Source of the DNA: Geodermatophilus ruber
GTDB lineage: Bacteria; Actinomycetota; Actinomycetes; Mycobacteriales; Geodermatophilaceae
Length of the DNA: 64,000 nt
Direction of reading: 5' to 3'
Assembly (NCBI RefSeq): GCF_900114385.1
Contig: NZ_FOSW01000005.1
Location: forward strand, 1 to 64,000
Every line of letters begins with the position of its first letter. Positions within the stretch are counted from its first letter, which is position 1. The notes beneath the pieces are model-generated. The model was not told the origin of the DNA. It did not search any database and saw only the letters and a program-made list of their open reading frames with translations. A program made the translations under genes and the position numbers. This document shows, piece by piece, positions 58,008-64,000 of the stretch.

Positions 58008-59126
58008 CTAGGTCGTCCCCGGCCCCGGGGGGGTGGCCGGCTCGCCGCCCGGGTCCCGCGCGGGCCCGCCGGCCGGGCGCAGCAGCGGTCCCGGTGCGCC
58101 CTCGCCGCGGCCGAGGGCGGCCACGAACTCGGCGAGCACCTCGTCGCCGCGGTGGGCCGGCGCCCAGTCCAGCACCCTGCGGGCGCGGGAGGTGTCCAGC
58201 GCCGGCGCCTGCAGGCCGAGGTCCAGCCAGCCCGGCTCGGTGGGCACCAGGCGGGCGGTGAAGGCGGCGGCCAGCACGGTGCGCAGCACCACGGCCGGGA
58301 CCGGCACCCGCACGGTGCCGAGCACCCGGGCGAGCGCGTCGGCGTCCAGGAGCGGCTCGGCGGCCAGGTTGAACGGCCCCGGGGCCCGGCGGTCCAGCAT
58401 CCGTTCGAGCGCGGCGGCGACGTTGTCGGCGTGCACGAACTGCACGTGGACCGACGGCAGCGGCAGCGGCAGCGCCCGGACCACCGCCCCCGGCAGCAGG
58501 CGGGCGGCGGCGAACAGCAGCGGCCCGAGGAAGTAGCGGCCGATCTCGCTGCTCGCCTCCGGCTGCAGCACCAGGGTCGGGCGGACGACGGTCAGCGTCG
58601 AGCCGGGTGAGCCGTCGAAGACCTCGCGCACGACCCGCTCGGCCTGCACCTTGTCCTGGCTGTACTGGGAGGTCGGGACGCCGGTCGGCGGCCAGTCCTC
58701 GGTCACCTTCTGGTCCGCGGCACCGGGGGCGTAGGCACCCAGGGACGACAGGTGCACGAACTGCGTCACCCCCGCGGCGGCCGCCGCCCGGGCCACCCGC
58801 CGGGTGCCCCCCACGTTCACCCGGTGCAGGCGCTCCCGCTGCCGTCCCGGCTGCAGTGCCCAGGCCAGGTGGACGACGGCGTCGGCGCCCTCCAGGAAGC
58901 CGGGCAGCACCCGCTCGCTGTCGGCCTCGCCGAGGTCGGCCCGGTGCCAGCGCACCCGGTCGTAGGGCGGGAGGTCCGGCGGCTGCCGCCGGGACAGCCC
59001 GCGCACCTCGGCCACCCCGGTGTCCGGTGCGGTGAGCCGGCGCAGCAGCGCCGTCCCCAGGTTGCCGCTGGCGCCGGTGACGGCGATGGTCCGGCCCTGG
59101 AGCTGGGTCCGCGACGGTTCAGCCAT
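58008..59126 (-). CDS. NAD-dependent epimerase/dehydratase family protein
   Basis: A 372-aa extended-SDR protein. The cofactor motif is IAVTGASGNLGTALLRRL, followed by ADAVVHLAWALQ, and catalytic Ser and a Tyr-x3-Lys in FVHLSSLGAY and SQYSQDKVQAE. The order VRPTLVLQPEASSEIGRYF and FVHADNVAAALERMLDRRAPGPFNL fits sugar-nucleotide epimerase or hydroxysteroid-dehydrogenase-like enzymes in actinobacteria. The Pro/Gly-rich end is unstructured. Substrate unknown; no sugar pathway genes are adjacent. Confidence 0.9.
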   Translation of the reverse strand: MAEPSRTQLQGRTIAVTGASGNLGTALLRRLTAPDTGVAEVRGLSRRQPPDLPPYDRVRWHRADLGEADSERVLPGFLEGADAVVHLAWALQPGRQRERLHRVNVGGTRRVARAAAAAGVTQFVHLSSLGAYAPGAADQKVTEDWPPTGVPTSQYSQDKVQAERVVREVFDGSPGSTLTVVRPTLVLQPEASSEIGRYFLGPLLFAAARLLPGAVVRALPLPLPSVHVQFVHADNVAAALERMLDRRAPGPFNLAAEPLLDADALARVLGTVRVPVPAVVLRTVLAAAFTARLVPTEPGWLDLGLQAPALDTSRARRVLDWAPAHRGDEVLAEFVAALGRGEGAPGPLLRPAGGPARDPGGEPATPPGPGTT

Positions 59127-59259
59127 TCCGGGCCGCTACCCGCGGGGCCGCCGGTTCACCCCGCGATCACCGCGCGGGGAGCGCGTCCGTCACCTCCCGG
59201 ACGGTCGGCGCAGCCCCATCGCGTCGGGGTGGCCGCAGGCCACGGTGCGCCGGGCGCGC

Positions 59260-59466
59260 TCAGCCGTCCCCGTGCTCGCCGTCGACCTCCTGCTCGAGCT
59301 CGTCGACACCGTCCTCGACGTTCTGCTCGGCGTCCTCGACCCCCTGCTCCACCTCCTGCTGCACGCCGTCGTCCACGACGTCCTCACCGCAGGCGGCGGT
59401 GGTGAGGGGGAAGGCGGCGAGGGCGACGCCGGCGAGGGTGGCGCGCCAGCGGTTGGAGGTCGGCAT
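59260..59466 (-). CDS. Small acidic lipoprotein
   Basis: A 68-aa protein: a basic start, a hydrophobic signal (LAGVALAAFPLTTAAC) and then a highly acidic tail of repeats in Glu/Asp/Val/Gln (EDVVDDGVQQEVEQGVEDA, ending GEHGDG). The Cys after TAA could be lipidated, although the lipobox is not perfect (Thr at -3). No ribosome site is clear; GGAG lies about 4 nt before ATG 59466. The regular heptad-like Val/Glu spacing suggests a coiled coil. No known function. Confidence 0.65.
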   Translation of the reverse strand: MPTSNRWRATLAGVALAAFPLTTAACGEDVVDDGVQQEVEQGVEDAEQNVEDGVDELEQEVDGEHGDG

Positions 59467-59591
59467 GGAGGGCTCCCGTGCTCGTCGTGGGGTTGGCACC
59501 GGGGGAGTGCCCGGGCGACCGGCCGGTCATGCGGGAGATCCGGCGTGAGCGGAGTGGATTCGTGCCCGTGACCCGCACGAATGCACTCCGG

Positions 59592-60419
59592 TCAGCTGCG
59601 GACGTGCTCGGTGACCAGCTCGGCGGTCCGCTCGGGGGCGAGCTCGGGGATCCAGTGGCTCACGCCCTCGAGCACCTCCAGCCGGTAGGGCCCGGCGACG
59701 AATCGACGTGTCGACTCGGTCGCGGCCCGGCCGAGGAAGGTGTCGCCGGTGCTCCACAGGTGCAGCGTCGGCACCTGCACCGTCCCGACCCGGTCGCGGG
59801 CGTCCCACGGCAGGGCGCGGTACCAGGCCAGCGCCGCCGTCAGCGCGCCCGGCTCCCGCATCCGGGCCACGTACCGGTCGCAGGCGACGCTCGGCAGCCC
59901 CCCGCGCCGCAGGGCGCGGCGCAGCGGCTCGCCGCCCGCCGCCAGCAGCAGCCGCTCGGGCAGGAACGGCGCCTGGAACAGCGCCATGTAGTACGAGCGC
60001 AGCGCCTGGTCGCTGGTCACCATCGATTGCGCCATCGCCGCCGGGTGCGGCACCGACAGCACGGTCAGCGTGCGCACCCGATCCGGGTGCCGGGCGGCCA
60101 GCGCCCACGCCACGATCCCGCCCCAGTCGTGCCCGACGACGTGGGCGCGGTCCAGCCCGGCCTCGTCCAGCAGCGCCAGCACGTCGCCGGTGAGCTCGCG
60201 CAGCCGGTAGGAGGACCGCCCGGTCGGCCGGGCGCCGGGGGAGTAGCCGCGCTGGTCGGGAGCGAGGGTGCGCATCCCCGCGGTGTGCAGCCGGGACTCC
60301 ACCGCCGTCCACGCGGTCGAATCCTGCGGGAAGCCGTGCAGCAGCACCACGGGCTCGCCCTCGGGCGGCCCGCCGTCCCGGACGTCGAACACCATGCCGT
60401 CGCGCCGGAAGCTGTCCAC
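59592..60419 (-). CDS. Alpha/beta hydrolase (epoxide-hydrolase-like)
   Basis: A 275-aa hydrolase. The oxyanion segment is VVLLHGFPQDSTAWTAV; the nucleophile is Asp in VVGHDWGGIVAWALAARHP, as in epoxide hydrolases and haloalkane dehalogenases rather than the Ser of esterases; the acid lies in LWSTGDTFLG and the His in LEGVSHWIPELAP. RGYSPGARPTGRSSYRL carries the family's RGY. Likely an epoxide hydrolase; substrate unknown. GTG 60419 is taken as start; ATG 60395 is possible. It is divergent from idi. Confidence 0.9.
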   Translation of the reverse strand: MDSFRRDGMVFDVRDGGPPEGEPVVLLHGFPQDSTAWTAVESRLHTAGMRTLAPDQRGYSPGARPTGRSSYRLRELTGDVLALLDEAGLDRAHVVGHDWGGIVAWALAARHPDRVRTLTVLSVPHPAAMAQSMVTSDQALRSYYMALFQAPFLPERLLLAAGGEPLRRALRRGGLPSVACDRYVARMREPGALTAALAWYRALPWDARDRVGTVQVPTLHLWSTGDTFLGRAATESTRRFVAGPYRLEVLEGVSHWIPELAPERTAELVTEHVRS

Positions 60420-60518
60420 CCCGTGACCCTGCCTGCGGGAACGGGGCCACGCCAGTCGGTCGCCAGTCGGTCGCACGCCGGTCCGGAGCGGAGGAACGGG
60501 ATCCGGGACGATGGGGGA

Positions 60519-61064
60519 GTGACGGCCACCTCGGAGGAGCTCATCGTCCTGGTCGACGAGGACGGGACGGCGATCGGCACGATGCCCAAGCCGCTGGTGC
60601 ACCACGGCGAGACGCCGCTGCACCGGGCCTTCTCGGCCTACCTCTTCGACGACGCCGGCCGGCTGCTGGTCACCCGCCGCGCCGCGGGCAAGCAGACCTT
60701 CCCCGGCATGTGGACCAACACCGTCTGCGGCCATCCCGGCCCGGGCGAGGACGACGCCGCCGCGATCGCTCGGCGCGCCGCCTTCGAGCTCGGCCTGCAG
60801 GTGCGCGACCTCCGGCCGGCGCTGCCCGGCTACCGCTACCGGGCCCAGTTCCGCGGCGTGGTGGAGAACGAGGTCTGCCCGGTCTACCTGGGGCGCTTCA
60901 CCGGCACGCCGGCCCCCGAGCCGAGCGAGGTCGGGGAGTGGGAGCTGCTGGACTGGGCGTCCTTCCGGCGCCGGCAGGAGGCGGAGGGCGACGACGCCTG
61001 GTCGCCGTGGTGCCGCGAGCAGGCCCGGCTCATCGAGTCCGCGGGGCTGGCACCCGCCGCCTGA
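60519..61064 (+). CDS. idi: Isopentenyl-diphosphate delta-isomerase (type 1)
   Basis: A 181-aa Nudix-fold enzyme making dimethylallyl-PP for isoprenoids. Catalytic Cys is in MWTNTVCGHPGPGED, the metal His in HRAFSAYLFDD and catalytic Glu in VVENEVCPVYLG. Usual length is about 180 aa. The GTG at 60519 overlaps the sequence ATGGGGGAGTG; no better start is seen. In many actinobacteria it is found with carotenoid genes, but none is within the window. Confidence 0.94.
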   Translation: MTATSEELIVLVDEDGTAIGTMPKPLVHHGETPLHRAFSAYLFDDAGRLLVTRRAAGKQTFPGMWTNTVCGHPGPGEDDAAAIARRAAFELGLQVRDLRPALPGYRYRAQFRGVVENEVCPVYLGRFTGTPAPEPSEVGEWELLDWASFRRRQEAEGDDAWSPWCREQARLIESAGLAPAA

Positions 61065-61162
61065 CCAGCCCCGGACCACGCCCCGTAGCCGGGAAGGCAC
61101 ACGACGTGTCAGCCGCTCGGGGGGCTTGGTGTCGCTGCCGGGGGACGCGCCGACACGCCCCC

Positions 61163-61168
61163 TAGCTT
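61163..61168 (+). promoter_or_regulatory. Possible leaderless -10 hexamer of the deacetylase gene
   Basis: TAGCTT fits TANNNT and lies 8 nt before ATG 61177, which has no ribosome site. This supports ATG 61177 over the longer frame from 61126. Confidence 0.4.
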
Positions 61169-61176
61169 TCCGCCGC

Positions 61177-61992
61177 ATGGAGCGCCGCCGGTTCCTGCTC
61201 TTCCTCGCGGCGGGCCTGGCGGGGGCGGCCGTGAGCCGCGGCACCGCCGGCCTGGTCGTCGCGGAGCAGGCCCCCCTTCCCACCGCCGTCCCCGCGTCGG
61301 CCACCGAGCCGGTGACCCCGGCGCTCGAACCACCCGTCGGCGTGGTCGACCGGCTGCCGGGCGAGGGCACCTCGCTCGCGCTGACCGTCGACGACGGCAC
61401 CAGCTCCGAGGTGGTGGAAGCGTTCTGCACCCTGGCCGCCGACACCGGGGTCCGGCTCACCTTCTTCCCCAACGGCCGCTACCGCTCCTGGGAGGAGAAC
61501 GGCGACCTGCTGCAGCCGCTGATCGACTCCGGGCAGGTCGCGATGGGCAACCACACCTGGTCCCACCCCGACATCACGATGCTGGGCGACGACGAGCTGG
61601 CGGAGGAGATCGGCCGCAACCGCGACTTCCTGGCCAGCACCTTCGGCGTCCGGGACAGCCCCTTCTTCCGGCCACCCTTCGGGGCCCGCAACGAGCGCAC
61701 CGACCGGATCTGCGCCGAGCAGGGGCACCCCACGGTGGTCATGTGGAACGGCACCCTCTCCGACCACCGGGTGATCACCGGCGACCAGCTCCTCGCCGCG
61801 GCCCGCGAGTGGTTCACTGCGCAGGCCATCGTCGTCGGGCACGCCAACCACCGGACGGTCACCACCGTGTACGACGAGCTGCTGGCCCTGATCGCCGACC
61901 GCGGGCTGAAGACGGTCACCCTGGCCGACGTCTGGGCCCGGCCGGGCCTGCTGCGCGGCGACGCGGTGGCCGGTCGCGCCGCCGTCTCCTGA
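61177..61992 (+). CDS. Secreted polysaccharide deacetylase (NodB domain)
   Basis: A 271-aa exported enzyme. The start ERRRFLLFLAAGLAGAAVS has a basic stretch then a hydrophobic helix like a signal peptide or anchor, possibly Tat-type. The NodB domain (residues about 60-255) has motif 1 ALTVDDGTSS (usual TFDDG), motif 2 GNHTWSHPDI with the zinc His pair, motif 3 FFRPPFGARN, and VVGHANHRTV near the end where the family has its last His. It should remove acetyl groups from peptidoglycan or other surface glycans. The change F to V in motif 1 leaves both Asp in place. Confidence 0.88.
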   Translation: MERRRFLLFLAAGLAGAAVSRGTAGLVVAEQAPLPTAVPASATEPVTPALEPPVGVVDRLPGEGTSLALTVDDGTSSEVVEAFCTLAADTGVRLTFFPNGRYRSWEENGDLLQPLIDSGQVAMGNHTWSHPDITMLGDDELAEEIGRNRDFLASTFGVRDSPFFRPPFGARNERTDRICAEQGHPTVVMWNGTLSDHRVITGDQLLAAAREWFTAQAIVVGHANHRTVTTVYDELLALIADRGLKTVTLADVWARPGLLRGDAVAGRAAVS

Positions 61993-62057
61993 GGCCGCCC
62001 GACCTGCGGCGCGCCCGGTCTTCGACGAGGCTGAGCGGCGACGGAGGGGATCTCCGG

Positions 62058-62849
62058 ATGGAGGAGCGGATGGTCGACAGCGGGTCGTTGCAGGGGCGGG
62101 TCGCCCTCGTCACCGGGGGCGCCAGCGGCCTGGGGCGGGCCACCTGCCTGGCGCTGGCGCAGGCCGGCGCGCACGTGGCCGTCGCCGACATCGACGCGGC
62201 CGGCAGCGAGGCGACGGCCAAGCTGGTGGCCGACGCCGGCGGCTCGGCCGACGTCGTCCCGCTCGACGTCACCGACGACGCCGGCCGGCGGCGGGTCGTC
62301 CAGCAGCTGTTCGACGCCCACGGCGATGCCTTCGACATCCTCGTCAACGTGGCCGGCATCGACCGCCCCGGCTACATCACCGACATCGACCTGGCCGACT
62401 ACCAGCGCGTGCAGGCGGTCAACTGCGAGGGCCCGATCTTCCTGACCAGCGAGTTCATGAAGCGGGTCCAGCACCTGCCCGAGGGGCGCACTGCCGACGT
62501 CGTGCACGTCGTGTCGCTGTCGGCGATCACCTCCGGCAGCGGGGCGATCGCCTACAACGGCTCCAAGGCCGGCTTCCTCAACGCCACCCGGTGCATCCAG
62601 CGGGAACTGCGGGAGAAGGCCGTCCAGCAGCCGGACGGCACCGAGCGGCCGTTCCCGTGCCGCGTGCAGGCGGTCATCCCGGCCGCGATGGACACGCCGA
62701 TGATGGAGCAGTGGGGAATCCCGGCGCACCTGATGATGCCGCCGTCCGCCGTCGCGGAGATGGTCCGGACGCTGGTGACGCTACCCCCGTCGAGCTTCGT
62801 GCCGGAGATGCAGATCGTGCCGCGGCTGGAGCCGAACTTCCCCCGCTGA
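62058..62849 (+). CDS. SDR family oxidoreductase
   Basis: A 263-aa classical SDR. The NAD(P) motif is LVTGGASGLGRAT near residue 18-30, followed by VAVADIDAAG (Asp: NAD preferred), ILVNVAGIDRPG, catalytic Ser in VVSLSAITSGSGAI, and Tyr166/Lys170 in YNGSKAGFLNAT. The C-terminal region lacks the common GxxxxxDGG end and instead ends QIVPRLEPNFPR. GGAGGGG lies 8 nt before ATG 62058; ATG 62070 has GAGGAG 4 nt ahead and is equally possible. Substrate unknown. Confidence 0.9.
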   Translation: MEERMVDSGSLQGRVALVTGGASGLGRATCLALAQAGAHVAVADIDAAGSEATAKLVADAGGSADVVPLDVTDDAGRRRVVQQLFDAHGDAFDILVNVAGIDRPGYITDIDLADYQRVQAVNCEGPIFLTSEFMKRVQHLPEGRTADVVHVVSLSAITSGSGAIAYNGSKAGFLNATRCIQRELREKAVQQPDGTERPFPCRVQAVIPAAMDTPMMEQWGIPAHLMMPPSAVAEMVRTLVTLPPSSFVPEMQIVPRLEPNFPR

Positions 62850-62873
62850 CCGGCGCATCTCTGGAGGAGCGTC

Positions 62874-63146
62874 ATGACCGGCCCCGACGATGAACACCCC
62901 GATACCGCGATGTACACCGGCGCCGACGCCGGTGAGCCCGGGGAGCACCTCGCCCGCGGGGACCTGACCCCCGACGAGATGCGCCTGCTCGCCGAGCTGA
63001 AGCGCAACGGCCCGGGCAGTGACGACGAGGAGGCCGAGGCCGAAGCCATGGCGCAGGCAGCCGAGGACGAGGCCCCGCTGCCCGGGCAGGGCGGGGACCA
63101 GGGGGACGGGCTCAGCGCCCGCTTCGCCGCCCCGCCGGAGAACTGA
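62874..63146 (+). CDS. Small acidic hypothetical protein
   Basis: A 90-aa very acidic, low-complexity protein (GPDDEHPDTAMYTGADAGEP, GSDDEEAEAEAMAQAAEDE) with one plausible helix DLTPDEMRLLAELKR in the middle. GGAGGAG lies 4-5 nt before the ATG, so translation is likely. It is 25 bp after the SDR stop. No family is recognised; it could be disordered or bind basic partners. Confidence 0.65.
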   Translation: MTGPDDEHPDTAMYTGADAGEPGEHLARGDLTPDEMRLLAELKRNGPGSDDEEAEAEAMAQAAEDEAPLPGQGGDQGDGLSARFAAPPEN

Positions 63147-63269
63147 CCGGCGCGCCCCACTCGGCCAGCGCCCGGAGCCCGCTGCCGGGGCACCGCGTCC
63201 GCCGCCCTGGCCCGCCCGCCCCGCGCTGCCTAGCGTGCAGGGAACAGCGTCGGCGGCCGGAGGTGGCGC

Positions 63270-64000
63270 ATGCTCTCGCAGAAGGCACTGCTGCTGGCCG
63301 CCGCCCGCCGCCCGGCGCTGCGCCGGCTGGTCACCGGCGTCCCGGCCACGCGCCGGGTGGTCGACCGGTTCGTCGCCGGCGAGTCGATCGACGACGCTCT
63401 CGCCGTCGTCCGCCGGCTCACCGGCGAGGGCATCGCGGTGACCCTGGACCACCTGGGCGAGGGGGTCACCGACCGCGCGGAGGCCAAACGCTCCCGGGAC
63501 GCCGTCCTGGCGCTGCTCGACGCCCTCGCGGCGCTGCGGCTGGGCCGCGCGGCAGAGGTGTCGGTCAAGCTGTCGGCGTTCGGCCAGGACCTGCCCGGCG
63601 GCACCGAGCTGGCGCTGGAGCTGGTCCGCCCGGTCGTCGAGGCGGCGACCGCGATCGGCACCACGGTCACCCTCGACATGGAGCAGTCGCGCACCGTCGG
63701 CTCCACCCTCGCCGTCCTGGCCGAGCTGCGCCGCCACCACCCCGACACCGGGGCGGTCCTGCAGTCGGCGCTGCGCCGGAGCCAGGCCGACGCGCGGGCC
63801 CTCGCCGTCCCCGGGTCGCGGGTGCGCCTGGTCAAGGGCGCCTACGACGAGCCGCCGGCGGTGGCCTGGCAGGGCCGCCGCGAGGTGGATGCCGCCTACG
63901 CCCGCTGCCTCGGCGTGCTCATGACCGGGCCCGGCTACCCCATGGTCGGCACCCACGACCCGCGGCTGATCGACATCGCGCAGCGGCTCGCGCGGGAGAC
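63270..64000 (+). CDS. Proline dehydrogenase (3' end outside window)
   Basis: The first 243 codons of a monofunctional (no DNA-binding or P5C domain at the start) flavin enzyme oxidising proline to pyrroline-5-carboxylate. Family blocks seen are GIAVTLDHLGEGVTDRAEA, VSVKLSAFGQDL, TVTLDMEQSRTVGSTLAVL, VLQSALRRSQADA and RVRLVKGAYDEPPAVAWQG; the Lys in RLVKGAY and the Asp/Glu in LDMEQS are conserved in the active site. GCCGGAGG lies about 6 nt before ATG 63270. TAGCGT about 35 nt upstream may be the -10. The remainder, including the flavin-binding C-terminal helices, lies past the window. Confidence 0.92.
   Translation, partial: MLSQKALLLAAARRPALRRLVTGVPATRRVVDRFVAGESIDDALAVVRRLTGEGIAVTLDHLGEGVTDRAEAKRSRDAVLALLDALAALRLGRAAEVSVKLSAFGQDLPGGTELALELVRPVVEAATAIGTTVTLDMEQSRTVGSTLAVLAELRRHHPDTGAVLQSALRRSQADARALAVPGSRVRLVKGAYDEPPAVAWQGRREVDAAYARCLGVLMTGPGYPMVGTHDPRLIDIAQRLARE

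Overview
The window is very GC-rich chromosomal DNA (well above 70% by eye) with many GTG starts, frequent ATGA/GTGA overlaps and several leaderless-type promoters. The gene content is that of a high-GC Gram-positive actinobacterium: a SipW/TasA-type secretion pair, DUF3618 and Actinobacterial Holin-X proteins, an F420-type (Ddn) oxidoreductase, mec-cysO-cysM, and a fused phosphoribosyltransferase/hydrolase. Gene families and a terminator-like repeat suggest Geodermatophilaceae (Blastococcus, Geodermatophilus or Modestobacter type). This placement is inferred; no rRNA is present to confirm it.

Layout. 1-3.2 kb (minus): signal peptidase (cut by the window edge), its TasA-like substrate, and a coupled response regulator/PAS histidine kinase. 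3.2-5.3 kb (minus): a three-gene envelope-stress-type operon (272-aa helical protein, Holin-X, DUF3618) closed by two perfect hairpins. 5.6-12.5 kb: siderophore-interacting reductase and siderophore-binding lipoprotein, each behind a DtxR/IdeR-like iron box, enclosing an enoyl-CoA hydratase, a zinc peptidase, a FocA-type channel, a YgiB/YgiC-like pair and a Ddn protein. 12.5-25.8 kb: FUSC and MHS transporters, aldo/keto reductase, SDR, methyltransferase, CapA, PRT-hydrolase fusion, DUF2267, ABC-F protein, and a TetR/DUF4386 divergent pair with two operator-like palindromes. 25.8-36.7 kb: a PLP D-threonine-aldolase-like enzyme divergent from a D-arabinono-lactone oxidase, MFS pumps, a zinc alcohol dehydrogenase, an M23 peptidase, CtaG, a metallophosphoesterase and an RlmA-like methyltransferase. 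36.8-40 kb: ctaD and serB.

40-51 kb is a conserved actinobacterial block: pncA-pncB, clpS-DUF2017, mec-cysO-cysM, a Rv1339-like metallo-beta-lactamase protein, then rph-rdgB. It matches the Mycobacterium tuberculosis Rv1330c-Rv1341 order, but a LigD-type polymerase, DUF4262, bcp and YjbQ genes sit where the rhomboid/murI segment would be expected. 51-57.8 kb is more disturbed: a frameshifted glycosyltransferase pseudogene, a FUSC protein, Hsp20, tRNA-Leu(UAG), a DUF427 remnant, a TetR/EAL divergent pair, a phosphatase and a STAS protein. 57.8-64 kb holds an epimerase, a small lipoprotein, an alpha/beta hydrolase, idi, a polysaccharide deacetylase, an SDR, a small acidic protein and the start of proline dehydrogenase.

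The signals most worth follow-up are a CysO whose gene encodes Gly-Gly-Cys at the C-terminus beside its Mec protease, two mutually exclusive hairpins upstream of an SDR gene, the paired TetR operators, two very short leader ORFs with stop/start overlaps, and two families of short repeats placed right after stop codons. No CRISPR array, insertion sequence, prophage or attachment site was seen.
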